A stretch of DNA of 7,366 bases from Methanobacterium sp. GTDB lineage: Archaea > Methanobacteriota > Methanobacteria > Methanobacteriales > Methanobacteriaceae. The stretch's first letter is position 1, and every line of letters begins with the position of its first letter. This document shows, piece after piece, positions 1 to 4,844 of this stretch. The DNA lies in assembly GCA_019084405.1 (NCBI GenBank), contig JAHRFX010000056.1:1-7366 (forward strand), given 5' to 3'. Made by a program: the position numbers and the translations under genes. Under the pieces are notes generated by a model that was not told the DNA's origin, made no database searches, and saw nothing but the letters and a program-made list of their open reading frames with translations.

Positions 1-36
1 ATAAAACTTATGGAAGATCATTATCCTAAAAAATAA
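1..36 (+). CDS. possible C-terminal tail of an upstream gene (partial)
   Basis: Frame 1 from the window edge is open for 11 codons (IKLMEDHYPKK) and stops at TAA 34-36. The polar, charged tail would suit a protein C-terminus, and a hairpin with a T-run at 153-181 on the same strand would serve as its terminator. Eleven codons prove nothing, and the other two frames also stop within the first 60 bases, so this is a weak call. No function can be given. Bases 37-150 hold no gene I can support. Confidence 0.25.
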   Translation: MKLMEDHYPKK

Positions 37-152
37 GACTCATAAAATCAATCACTAGAAAAATCTACTGTGCCATTAAAATTAAAAAAATTCTTATGAC
101 TATAACTTATTTTAAATTATTTTATCAGTATTTGAATAATTATAAGATGAGA

Positions 153-181
153 ATAGCTTAATTCCAGCTATATTTTTTTTT
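153..181 (+). terminator. hairpin plus T-run terminator
   Basis: ATAGCT (153-158) and AGCTAT (166-171) form a 6-bp stem with a 7-nt loop, followed by nine T (173-181). It resembles an intrinsic terminator; archaeal RNA polymerase mainly needs the T-tract. The orientation implies a plus-strand transcript arriving from the left edge and insulates the amt promoter downstream. Confidence 0.5.
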
Positions 182-227
182 AAAATTTATAATATAATTC
201 AAGTATATCTGGATCAAAAGCAGATAA

Positions 228-243
228 CCGAAATTTTTATATA
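228..243 (+). promoter_or_regulatory. BRE/TATA promoter of amt-glnK
   Basis: A purine-rich BRE-like CCGAAA (228-233) runs straight into TTTTTATATA (234-243). With the usual archaeal spacing of about 25 bp, transcription would start near 264-267, giving a leader of about 115 nt before the amt ATG. A second AT-rich TATA-like stretch lies near 185-196, but only the 228-243 box places the operator at 269-282 at the start of the transcript. Confidence 0.6.
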
Positions 244-268
244 CTATGTAGAACTTTTTTAGTATATA

Positions 269-282
269 GGAACAAGGCTTCC
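269..282 (+). promoter_or_regulatory. NrpR-type nitrogen operator GGAA-N6-TTCC
   Basis: GGAACAAGGCTTCC is an exact match to the GGAA-N6-TTCC palindrome bound by the nitrogen repressor NrpR in Methanococcus maripaludis (glnA and nif promoters). It begins a few bases after the predicted transcription start, where a bound repressor would block transcription. NrpR is released by 2-oxoglutarate, so the operon would be on under nitrogen limitation. The match and its place upstream of amt-glnK are seen; binding is inferred. Confidence 0.7.
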
Positions 283-315
283 GGTATCCGTGAGAACCTG
301 GAGCCTGTTGTTCTC
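273..315 (+). promoter_or_regulatory. GC-rich structured leader of amt mRNA, alternative stems
   Basis: Bases 269-317 are about 57% G+C by hand count, inside a spacer that is otherwise strongly AT-rich. Two stems can form. One pairs CAAGGCTTCC (273-282) with GGAGCCTG (300-307), with single-base bulges at A275 and U280. The other pairs GAGAAC (292-297) with GTTCTC (310-315). Their arms interleave and the connecting loops are only 2 nt, so the two probably exclude each other. The second repeat could instead be a further protein-binding site on DNA. It is not a riboswitch class I recognise. Confidence 0.35.
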
Positions 316-379
316 CGAAATATAGAATTATCATATTATTGACTGTGTATTTCAAAAATTTTAATTATGGAGGTTCAAA

Positions 380-1624
380 ATGGCAACAGCAGAAATAATT
401 GGTAGTGCTACAGATGTAAACTCCATCGTAGCCGCTCTCAATACTATAGCTAATTCCAATGATGTCCTCTTCCTGGTTGTATTTGGAGCCCTGGTGTTTA
501 TGATGCAGTGGGGATTCATGATGCTGGAAGGGGGGCAGGTTAGAAAAAAAAATGTAAATAACATAATGATGAAAAACGTGGGCGACTGGCTCATTGGATG
601 TGTAAGCTTTTTGTTGATAGGTTATGTGCTTACCACATCTCTGGATCCATCTGCTTATATGGAATGGTGGAGTAAAATATTTGGAACCGCATCCTTTTTA
701 GCAGATAATGGATTAGAACTGGCAACATGGTTCTTTGGTTTGGTATTTGCTGCAACTGCGGCCACCATTGCTTCTGGTGGTGTTGCAGAGAGAATGAAAC
801 TTAAATCATACTTAATTGCTTCAGCAATAATCACAGGGTTATTATACCCTCTATTTGTATACATCGGGCCATGGGGATCGGAAATCCTGGTTTTCCACGA
901 CTATGCCGGTAGTATAATGGTACATGCTCTGGGTGGTTTCCTGGCACTGGGATTAATTATTGCCCTGGGCCCACGTATAGGAAGATATGTGAAAGGAAAA
1001 GCCATACCTATGCCTGGACACAGCATCCCCATGGCCATGTCTGGTGCATTCATCCTGGCAGTAGGATGGTATGGTTTCAATGTAGGTAGTTCCCTGGCAG
1101 TAGGGGAAATATCTGGTCTGGTAGCAGCAACCACCACTCTTGCAATGGCGGGAGGGGGATTAGGGGCACTTTTAGCATCTAATAAGGATGTTCTGTTTAC
1201 TCCTAATGGTCTGGTAGCCGGTCTGGTGGCAATATGTGCCGGTACAGATATTGTAAGCCCTATCGCAGCATTGATAATTGGTATCATAGCCGGGGTACAG
1301 GTGCCGCTGGTCTTCAAATTCCTGGAGAAAAAAGGTATTGACGATGTTTGTGGTGTGGTCTCTGTGCACGGAACTGCAGGTATAATTGGTGCTATATGTG
1401 CCGGTATATTTGGCTCAGCGGTATTAGGTGGAAGTGGAGACGTAAGTCTCGTAAACCAGTTAATAGCGGTGGTAGTAGTGGTACTCTATGGTACTGGTTT
1501 CGGATTACTACTGGGTAAAGTAATAGGTTACTTCACCGGAGGTATACGGGTAACTGCAGAAGAAGAGAAATTAGGTCTGGATTTAGCTGAACATCATCTA
1601 TCAGCTTATCCTGAAGAAGATTAA
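380..1624 (+). CDS. amt: ammonium transporter Amt
   Basis: Cytoplasmic-membrane channel of the Amt/MEP/Rh family, which takes up ammonium for assimilation. It has 414 residues and about 11 hydrophobic segments, the first at about 28-49; there is no convincing cleavable signal peptide. The family signature starts at D174 (DYAGSIMVHALGG) and ends at R198, fitting the PROSITE Amt pattern throughout. The pore twin histidines are H182 and H330 (VSVHGTAG), and D174 sits 8 residues before the first histidine, as in E. coli AmtB. AERMK (136-140) and the cytoplasmic tail ending GLDLAEHHLSAYPEED, which contacts GlnK, are also typical. The ATG at 380 has GGAGGT at 369-374. glnK follows after 13 nt, so the two are co-transcribed, probably under NrpR control. 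Nothing appears truncated. Confidence 0.97.
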   Translation: MATAEIIGSATDVNSIVAALNTIANSNDVLFLVVFGALVFMMQWGFMMLEGGQVRKKNVNNIMMKNVGDWLIGCVSFLLIGYVLTTSLDPSAYMEWWSKIFGTASFLADNGLELATWFFGLVFAATAATIASGGVAERMKLKSYLIASAIITGLLYPLFVYIGPWGSEILVFHDYAGSIMVHALGGFLALGLIIALGPRIGRYVKGKAIPMPGHSIPMAMSGAFILAVGWYGFNVGSSLAVGEISGLVAATTTLAMAGGGLGALLASNKDVLFTPNGLVAGLVAICAGTDIVSPIAALIIGIIAGVQVPLVFKFLEKKGIDDVCGVVSVHGTAGIIGAICAGIFGSAVLGGSGDVSLVNQLIAVVVVVLYGTGFGLLLGKVIGYFTGGIRVTAEEEKLGLDLAEHHLSAYPEED

Positions 1625-1637
1625 AAGGAGGTATTTG

Positions 1638-1976
1638 GTGAAAGAAATTGTTGCTATTATCCGGCCAGAAAAATTGCAAAAGGTAAAAAATGCCCTGGAA
1701 GATGCACACTGCCATGGTATCACGGTCACCGAAGTAAAAGGCCGTGGCCGACAATTGGGTATTACAGAAAGTTACCGTGGATCCAACTACAGGGTGGATT
1801 TATTACCTAAAACTAAACTGGAAATCATTGTAAAGGATGAAAATCTGGACAAGGTAATAGAGGTAATAATAAAAAATGCCCAAACTGGAGACATTGGTGA
1901 TGGAAAAATATTCATATCCAATGTGGAAGACGTGGTACGTATAAGAACTAATGAAAGAGGAGAGAATGCGGTTTAA
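1638..1976 (+). CDS. glnK: nitrogen regulatory PII protein GlnK
   Basis: Trimeric PII signal protein that binds ATP/ADP and 2-oxoglutarate and plugs the Amt pore when nitrogen is sufficient. I chose GTG 1638, not the in-frame TTG at 1635: GGAGGT (1627-1632) is then 5 nt away, the protein is the standard 112 residues, and the T-loop tyrosine falls at position 51, as in other PII proteins. Visible features are the T-loop (about 37-55, with RGSNYRVD), K58, the B-loop TGDIGDGKIFI (83-93, K90) and the C-loop arginines R101 and R103. Y51 is the residue uridylylated in some bacteria; whether it is modified here cannot be seen. The RBS starts three bases after the amt stop codon, indicating a tightly coupled operon. 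A T-tract follows. Confidence 0.96.
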   Translation: MKEIVAIIRPEKLQKVKNALEDAHCHGITVTEVKGRGRQLGITESYRGSNYRVDLLPKTKLEIIVKDENLDKVIEVIIKNAQTGDIGDGKIFISNVEDVVRIRTNERGENAV

Positions 1977-1993
1977 ACCGATTTTAACCTCAC

Positions 1994-2006
1994 TTTTTTC
2001 TTTTTT
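1994..2006 (+). terminator. T-tract terminator of amt-glnK
   Basis: Six T, one C, six T, starting 17 nt after the glnK stop, without a strong stem before it. This is a typical archaeal oligo-T terminator. Confidence 0.6.
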
Positions 2007-2060
2007 ACATTCTAATTTAATGAAATATTTTTCCTATTTTATATCATGATTACTACCTTA

Positions 2061-2159
2061 AAATTATGATTGGATATTTTAACGGGTAATCTAAACTTTA
2101 AAATCCATTTTAATTTATTAACTGCTTTTATAATTACCCATGATTAAAGTTCATAATTT
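2061..2159. repeat. nested and crossing inverted repeats in convergent spacer
   Basis: The spacer between glnK and the minus-strand E1-like gene holds three inverted pairs: AAATTATGA (2061-2069) with TCATAATTT (2151-2159), GGGTAAT (2084-2090) with ATTACCC (2133-2139), and AACTTTAA (2094-2101) with TTAAAGTT (2144-2151). The first encloses the other two, which cross each other. There is no ORF and no recognised RNA family. The strong AT bias makes chance pairs likely, so this is descriptive only. Confidence 0.35.
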
Positions 2160-2193
2160 AAACATTCTTAGAAAAATAGATTTTATTAAAATA

Positions 2194-2243
2194 ATGGTTT
2201 ATCTTTAACTTATTTCTTAAACCATAAAAATCTAAATAAGTTA
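2194..2243. repeat. interlocked inverted repeats, pseudoknot-like, at 3' end of the E1-like gene
   Basis: ATGGTTTA (2194-2201) pairs with TAAACCAT (2218-2225), an 8-bp perfect match. TAACTTATTT (2206-2215) pairs with AAATAAGTTA (2234-2243), a 10-bp perfect match. The arms alternate A-B-A'-B', the topology of an H-type pseudoknot. The last arm includes the stop codon of the minus-strand gene. On that strand the simple 8-bp hairpin lies just after the stop and leads into an AT-rich run, so it may act in termination or 3'-end protection. Pairings are seen; function is inferred. Confidence 0.5.
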
Positions 2244-2993
2244 GAATTTAACAATGGAAAAAGGATCCTTACCTAAAAGATCAAACATCAAAACATCAGG
2301 GGCCATAATGGGTTCACCTTCCATGGTAATAAGTTTAACGGCTTCAAATGCCTGTAGACAGCCAACTATATTGGGAACAGGGGCTATTACAGGCGGAACT
2401 TCAGATCCCATTTCTTTTAACTTTTCTATGACTTCTCCAGTTAATTCGCCTCCAAGGGACGGCAGCTGGAATAGTTCTTCGTAAGGAGGTGTATCTCTGT
2501 TAAAAACACTTACCTGGCCCATGGTGCCATGTATGGCTCCATGTATAAAGGGTATATCAAATTTTAAAGCACACCTACTCACTATGATTCTGGAAATAAG
2601 ATTATCCAGGGCATCTATTACTAAAGTACTGCCTTTAATAATTTTTTCCACATTATCTGAGTCTAACTCCTCTTCAAATAACTTTACTTTTACAAAAGGA
2701 TTGATGGAGCGAATTATATCCTGGGTTACACTGGTTTTAGACTGGCCCACCGTGTAGAAACTACTCATCAATTGACGATTTATATTGGAAACATCAAAGG
2801 TATCTTTATCTATGATTCGTAATGAACCTACGCCCATACGGGCTAACATCTCCAGAACTGCCCCTCCAATCCCTCCACACCCAATCACAGTAATTTTGGA
2901 ATCTTTTAGTCTCATTTGCTGATTTTTAGTCAGAATACCCATTTGTCGGGATACTATTTCCCAGTAAGCCATTCCTTCGTATCTTTTCGGCAT
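2241..2993 (-). CDS. MoeB/ThiF/HesA-type E1 adenylyltransferase, zinc cysteines absent
   Basis: Cytoplasmic enzyme of the ThiF/MoeB family, which adenylates the C-terminal glycine of a ubiquitin-like sulfur carrier (ThiS, MoaD or SAMP) using ATP. ATG 2993 gives 250 residues and has AAGGTG (3004-2999) 5 nt upstream; an in-frame GTG at 2999 would lie inside that site. The nucleotide loop is VIGCGGIGG (36-44). Expected ATP-contact residues are D62, R73 (in NINRQ), K86 and D130 (in DALDN), the same numbering as I recall for E. coli MoeB. The C-terminal APVPNIVGCLQAFEAVKL (204-221) is also MoeB-like. Unusually, the two CxxC zinc pairs are missing: where MoeB has CYRCL this protein has PYEELFQL (170-177), and only C39, C141 and C212 remain. 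No sulfur carrier gene is nearby, so the partner and pathway (thiamine, molybdopterin/tungstopterin or tRNA thiolation) are open. Confidence 0.85.
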   Translation of the reverse strand: MPKRYEGMAYWEIVSRQMGILTKNQQMRLKDSKITVIGCGGIGGAVLEMLARMGVGSLRIIDKDTFDVSNINRQLMSSFYTVGQSKTSVTQDIIRSINPFVKVKLFEEELDSDNVEKIIKGSTLVIDALDNLISRIIVSRCALKFDIPFIHGAIHGTMGQVSVFNRDTPPYEELFQLPSLGGELTGEVIEKLKEMGSEVPPVIAPVPNIVGCLQAFEAVKLITMEGEPIMAPDVLMFDLLGKDPFSIVKF

Positions 2994-3046
2994 AAACACA
3001 CCTTATAATATCATTATTTCCCTCTTTTTATCACCTGAAATAGGGT

Positions 3047-3062
3047 AAGTATCTACATACTT
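3047..3062. repeat. palindrome AAGTAT-N4-ATACTT upstream of the E1-like gene
   Basis: AAGTAT (3047-3052), CTAC, ATACTT (3057-3062) is a perfect inverted repeat about 55-70 bp before the minus-strand start. A TATA-like AGTATATTAG on the minus strand (about 3088-3079) would place transcription initiation near it, so it could be an operator. In the rest of the spacer (about 3094-3240) I see only AT-rich sequence, with a short direct repeat AATAATCTA near 3172 and 3191. Confidence 0.35.
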
Positions 3063-3241
3063 TATGAATTATGATAAACTAATATACTTCCTATTTCTTA
3101 AAAAAGTTGTTTGGAATTGATATTGGAAAATTAAAAATTCAATCAAATAATTTCCAGGAGAAATTAATTTTAATAATCTATTTTAGAAAAAATAATCTAA
3201 AGGGACAGCTAACATATAAACTAATTAATATTACGTAATAA

Positions 3242-3278
3242 ATAAAAAAAGCTTTTAATTTTTCTGGAAATTAAAAAG
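3242..3278 (-). terminator. hairpin plus T-run terminator after the tRNA
   Basis: Reading on the minus strand, starting 5 nt after the tRNA 3' end, CTTTTTAATTT (3278-3268) pairs with AAATTAAAAG (3261-3252) around a 6-nt loop with one bulged base, followed by seven T (3250-3244). It looks like a bacterial-style intrinsic terminator. Archaeal termination needs the T-run; the stem may define the precursor 3' end. Confidence 0.6.
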
Positions 3279-3283
3279 TGAAG

Positions 3284-3392
3284 TGCCGGGAGCGGGATTC
3301 GAACCCGCGGCCTCACGGTATCCCAGGAAAAAGTCAGAGCACTGCTTAATACCCTATGAGCCGTGCGCTCTAACCAGCTGAGCCACCCCGGC
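3284..3392 (-). tRNA. tRNA-Met (CAT anticodon), intron-containing
   Basis: The mature RNA is 74 nt without an encoded CCA. Acceptor stem GCCGGGG/TCCCGGC (one G-U pair), discriminator A73 at 3284, D-stem GCTC/GAGC, anticodon stem CACGG/CCGTG, T-stem GCGGG/CCCGC with loop TTCGAAT. The anticodon CAT (3358-3356) sits in loop CTCATAA after removal of a 35-nt intron. It lacks the initiator hallmark of three G-C pairs in the anticodon stem next to the loop, so it is elongator Met, or else the Ile2 tRNA whose C34 becomes agmatidine. Met is favoured by the GCCGGGG acceptor sequence, from memory of related archaeal tRNAs. It stands alone with its own promoter and terminator. Confidence 0.92.
3320..3354 (-). 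other. tRNA intron with bulge-helix-bulge splice motif
   Basis: The 35-nt intron lies at the canonical position between nucleotides 37 and 38. CTCA (nt 32-35) pairs with intron UGGG as the 4-bp central helix. The two 3-nt bulges are UA^G and AU^A, each cut after its second base. The intron interior folds as AAGCAG-UGCU-CUG(A)CUU. This is a complete canonical motif for the archaeal tRNA splicing endonuclease. Confidence 0.85.
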
Positions 3393-3422
3393 GTGTGACT
3401 TATAAAACGTCAGTTTTCATAC

Positions 3423-3438
3423 AATTTAAAGTTTTCTA
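3423..3438 (-). promoter_or_regulatory. tRNA promoter (BRE/TATA)
   Basis: On the minus strand a purine-rich GAAAA is followed by CTTTAAATT (3431-3423). Initiation about 25 bp downstream falls near 3403, some 10 nt before the mature tRNA 5' end, a normal short leader for RNase P to remove. Confidence 0.45.
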
Positions 3439-3465
3439 TTGTCATGAAATTAACTTTTTAAAAAT

Positions 3466-3480
3466 TGCAATTTATAAATA
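3466..3480 (+). promoter_or_regulatory. promoter of methanogenesis marker 8 gene
   Basis: TTGCAA (3465-3470) followed by TTTATAAATA (3471-3480) fits an archaeal BRE/TATA. Initiation near 3500 would give a leader of about 30 nt carrying the AGGTGAT ribosome binding site at 3519-3525. It lies back to back with the tRNA promoter. Confidence 0.55.
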
Positions 3481-3529
3481 CTTCTCCCTTTCAATATTGA
3501 ATTAAGTAGTTCAATATCAGGTGATTTTC

Positions 3530-4360
3530 ATGGATGAGCATATTCTGGAAGCTATGGGTAAATCTAAAATTGTAGTTAAAAAAGGCCAGGTGGTGGAAGT
3601 GGGAGAACCACTTATCAAATACTGCCCTTTATTTCATAAATACCGGGGCATAGAAGAGCTAGATAAAAAATCCATAAAAGAAAACATAGAATTCAGAATA
3701 AGTGATTTTGGTATGTGCACTCCCCATAGGGATGTAAAAATGAAAGATTTTCTTTCATTTGGGATATCTGAAACATTGTCCACCCTGCTACTTCATCATA
3801 TAATTGATTGCGCGGTGATGGTCTGTGAAGGAGCCGGAACCGTCATTATCACAAATCCTGAAGTTTGTCAGGGTGTAGGGGGTAGAATATCAGGTATTAT
3901 CAGTACCAGTCCTATAAAGGAGATTATAACTACTTTAGGATATGATAATGTAATGGATCCGGAAAATGCAGCTATAAATCAAATCAAAGGTGTGGAAAAA
4001 GCCATAAAAATGGGTTATAATTCTATTGCAGTTACAGTGGCATCTTCTGAAGATGCGGCAAATTTACGAAAACAGGAGTCAGAAACTGAAGGAGGGGCTA
4101 TTTATATTTTTGCAGTTCATGTTACTGGCCTGGATGACAGAGAAGCACAAAAAATGTTTGATCATGCTGACGTTATTACTGCCTGTGCTTCCAAAACCGT
4201 CCGGGAAATTGCAGAAAAAAAGGCCATTTTCCAGGCAGGATTATCCATACCCATATATGCTTCAACTGAAAAAGGAAAAGAGTTTCTTTTAAAAAGAATA
4301 GAGGATATTGGGGGATTAAAACAAAAGAAAAATTTTAAAATCCCGGATCCATTGATTTAA
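3530..4360 (+). CDS. methanogenesis marker protein 8 (DUF2099 family)
   Basis: Recognised from its sequence as the DUF2099/TIGR03275 family, a protein kept across methanogenic archaea but without a proven biochemical role. I use ATG 3530 (276 residues), because AGGTGAT (3519-3525) sits properly before it; an in-frame GTG at 3521 lies within that site. Conserved-looking blocks are EPLIKYCPLF (26-35), RISDFGMCTPHRD (56-68), MKDFLSFGISETLSTLL (71-87), the glycine-rich CEGAGTVIITNP (99-110) and GGRISGIISTSPI (117-129). Six cysteines (C32, C63, C94, C99, C113, C219) could bind a metal or cluster, but no standard ligand motif is visible. There are no signal or membrane segments, so it is cytoplasmic. 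It is monocistronic, convergent with the CBS gene 54 bp away. The family call is from memory of the sequence. Confidence 0.85.
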   Translation: MDEHILEAMGKSKIVVKKGQVVEVGEPLIKYCPLFHKYRGIEELDKKSIKENIEFRISDFGMCTPHRDVKMKDFLSFGISETLSTLLLHHIIDCAVMVCEGAGTVIITNPEVCQGVGGRISGIISTSPIKEIITTLGYDNVMDPENAAINQIKGVEKAIKMGYNSIAVTVASSEDAANLRKQESETEGGAIYIFAVHVTGLDDREAQKMFDHADVITACASKTVREIAEKKAIFQAGLSIPIYASTEKGKEFLLKRIEDIGGLKQKKNFKIPDPLI

Positions 4361-4414
4361 TTGTGTTTTTCAATCTAAGGATAGGGATCACCTTGATGGA
4401 TATCTGTTACAGGA

Positions 4415-4795
4415 TCAATCTAAATAATCAGCAACAGCCTTTATTATACAGCTTTGGGTTATTAAACCCACTAATGTATCGCCGTCTACTACAGGAATTC
4501 TCTGGTAACCAGTTTCAGCCATTATTTTACTTATATCTTTGAGGGGGCTTTTTTTGTTAACTACCTTCAAATCTTTACTCATAAGATCCTCTACCTTTAA
4601 TTTCAGGGCCTCACTACCAGCTAGTAAGATATCTCTATGGGTTATAAGTCCAATCAAGGTGCCATTTTCAATTACAGGCAATCCTCCTATATTTGCTCTC
4701 ACCATTTTGAGCTTAGCTGCTGCTACCAAATCTTCAGGAGCAGATACAATTACATCACTAATCATCATGTCCTGGGCAAGCAGTTTTTTTATCAT
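4415..4795 (-). CDS. two-CBS-domain protein
   Basis: Small cytoplasmic protein of 126 residues made only of a Bateman pair: CBS1 about 7-60 and CBS2 about 66-124. Such pairs bind adenosyl ligands (AMP, ATP, SAM) and regulate partner proteins. CBS1 ends with GLITHRDIL, containing the ribose-binding T52-x-x-D55. CBS2 has GLITQSCII, where cysteine C116 replaces that aspartate, so only one site may bind nucleotide. ATG 4795 has no ribosome binding site, but a minus-strand TATA box about 30 bp upstream predicts a leaderless mRNA starting almost at this ATG. Internal ATGs at codons 10-11 are alternatives. It is divergent from thiC and shares its 49-bp control region, hinting at co-regulation. Ligand and partner are unknown. 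Confidence 0.88.
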   Translation of the reverse strand: MIKKLLAQDMMISDVIVSAPEDLVAAAKLKMVRANIGGLPVIENGTLIGLITHRDILLAGSEALKLKVEDLMSKDLKVVNKKSPLKDISKIMAETGYQRIPVVDGDTLVGLITQSCIIKAVADYLD

Positions 4796-4802
4796 ATATA
4801 CT
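4792..4802 (+). promoter_or_regulatory. thiC TATA box, overlapping CBS start codon
   Basis: TCATATATACT follows a T-rich stretch and contains the CBS start codon on the other strand (4793-4795). Initiation near 4820-4824 would leave a leader of 20-25 nt carrying GAGGGATG (4833-4840). The gap is too short for a TPP riboswitch. Confidence 0.45.
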
Positions 4803-4820
4803 TATTTGTATGCACCACCA

Positions 4821-4830
4821 TATATTAAAA
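4821..4830 (-). promoter_or_regulatory. TATA box of the CBS gene
   Basis: On the minus strand TTTTAATATA (4830-4821) is centred about 30 bp before the CBS ATG. A start about 25 bp downstream falls near 4799, predicting a leader of only 0-5 nt. It lies at the predicted start of the opposing thiC transcript. Confidence 0.45.
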
Positions 4831-4844
4831 TTGAGGGATGAAAA

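Noticed and set aside
158..355. Small minus-strand protein in the amt leader
   Set aside because: Its frame runs through the promoter, operator and GC-rich leader; the translation looks like random AT-rich sequence and no supporting start signal is visible.
655..1317. Antisense open frames (655-864, 901-1317) opposite amt
   Set aside because: They are mirror frames of a strongly supported membrane protein gene, with no ribosome binding site or domain-like sequence.
1635..1640. TTG 1635 as the glnK start
   Set aside because: Only 2 nt from the Shine-Dalgarno; GTG 1638 has proper spacing and restores Tyr51 numbering.
2206..2243. CRISPR-like repeats or transposon ends in the convergent spacer
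   Set aside because: The repeats are inverted and single, not regularly spaced direct copies, and no transposase or Cas gene is present.
2254..2757. Plus-strand open frames opposite the E1-like gene
   Set aside because: Serine/proline-rich low-information translations that mirror the real minus-strand gene; no start signals.
3284..3392. Integration site (att) at the tRNA
   Set aside because: I found no second copy of the tRNA 3' segment and no integrase or element genes in the window.
4026..4292. Overlapping +1-frame ORF inside the marker 8 gene
   Set aside because: No ribosome binding site and the main frame shows family conservation throughout.
4796..4844. TPP riboswitch before thiC
   Set aside because: The 49-bp gap is too short and shows none of the conserved TPP riboswitch segments.
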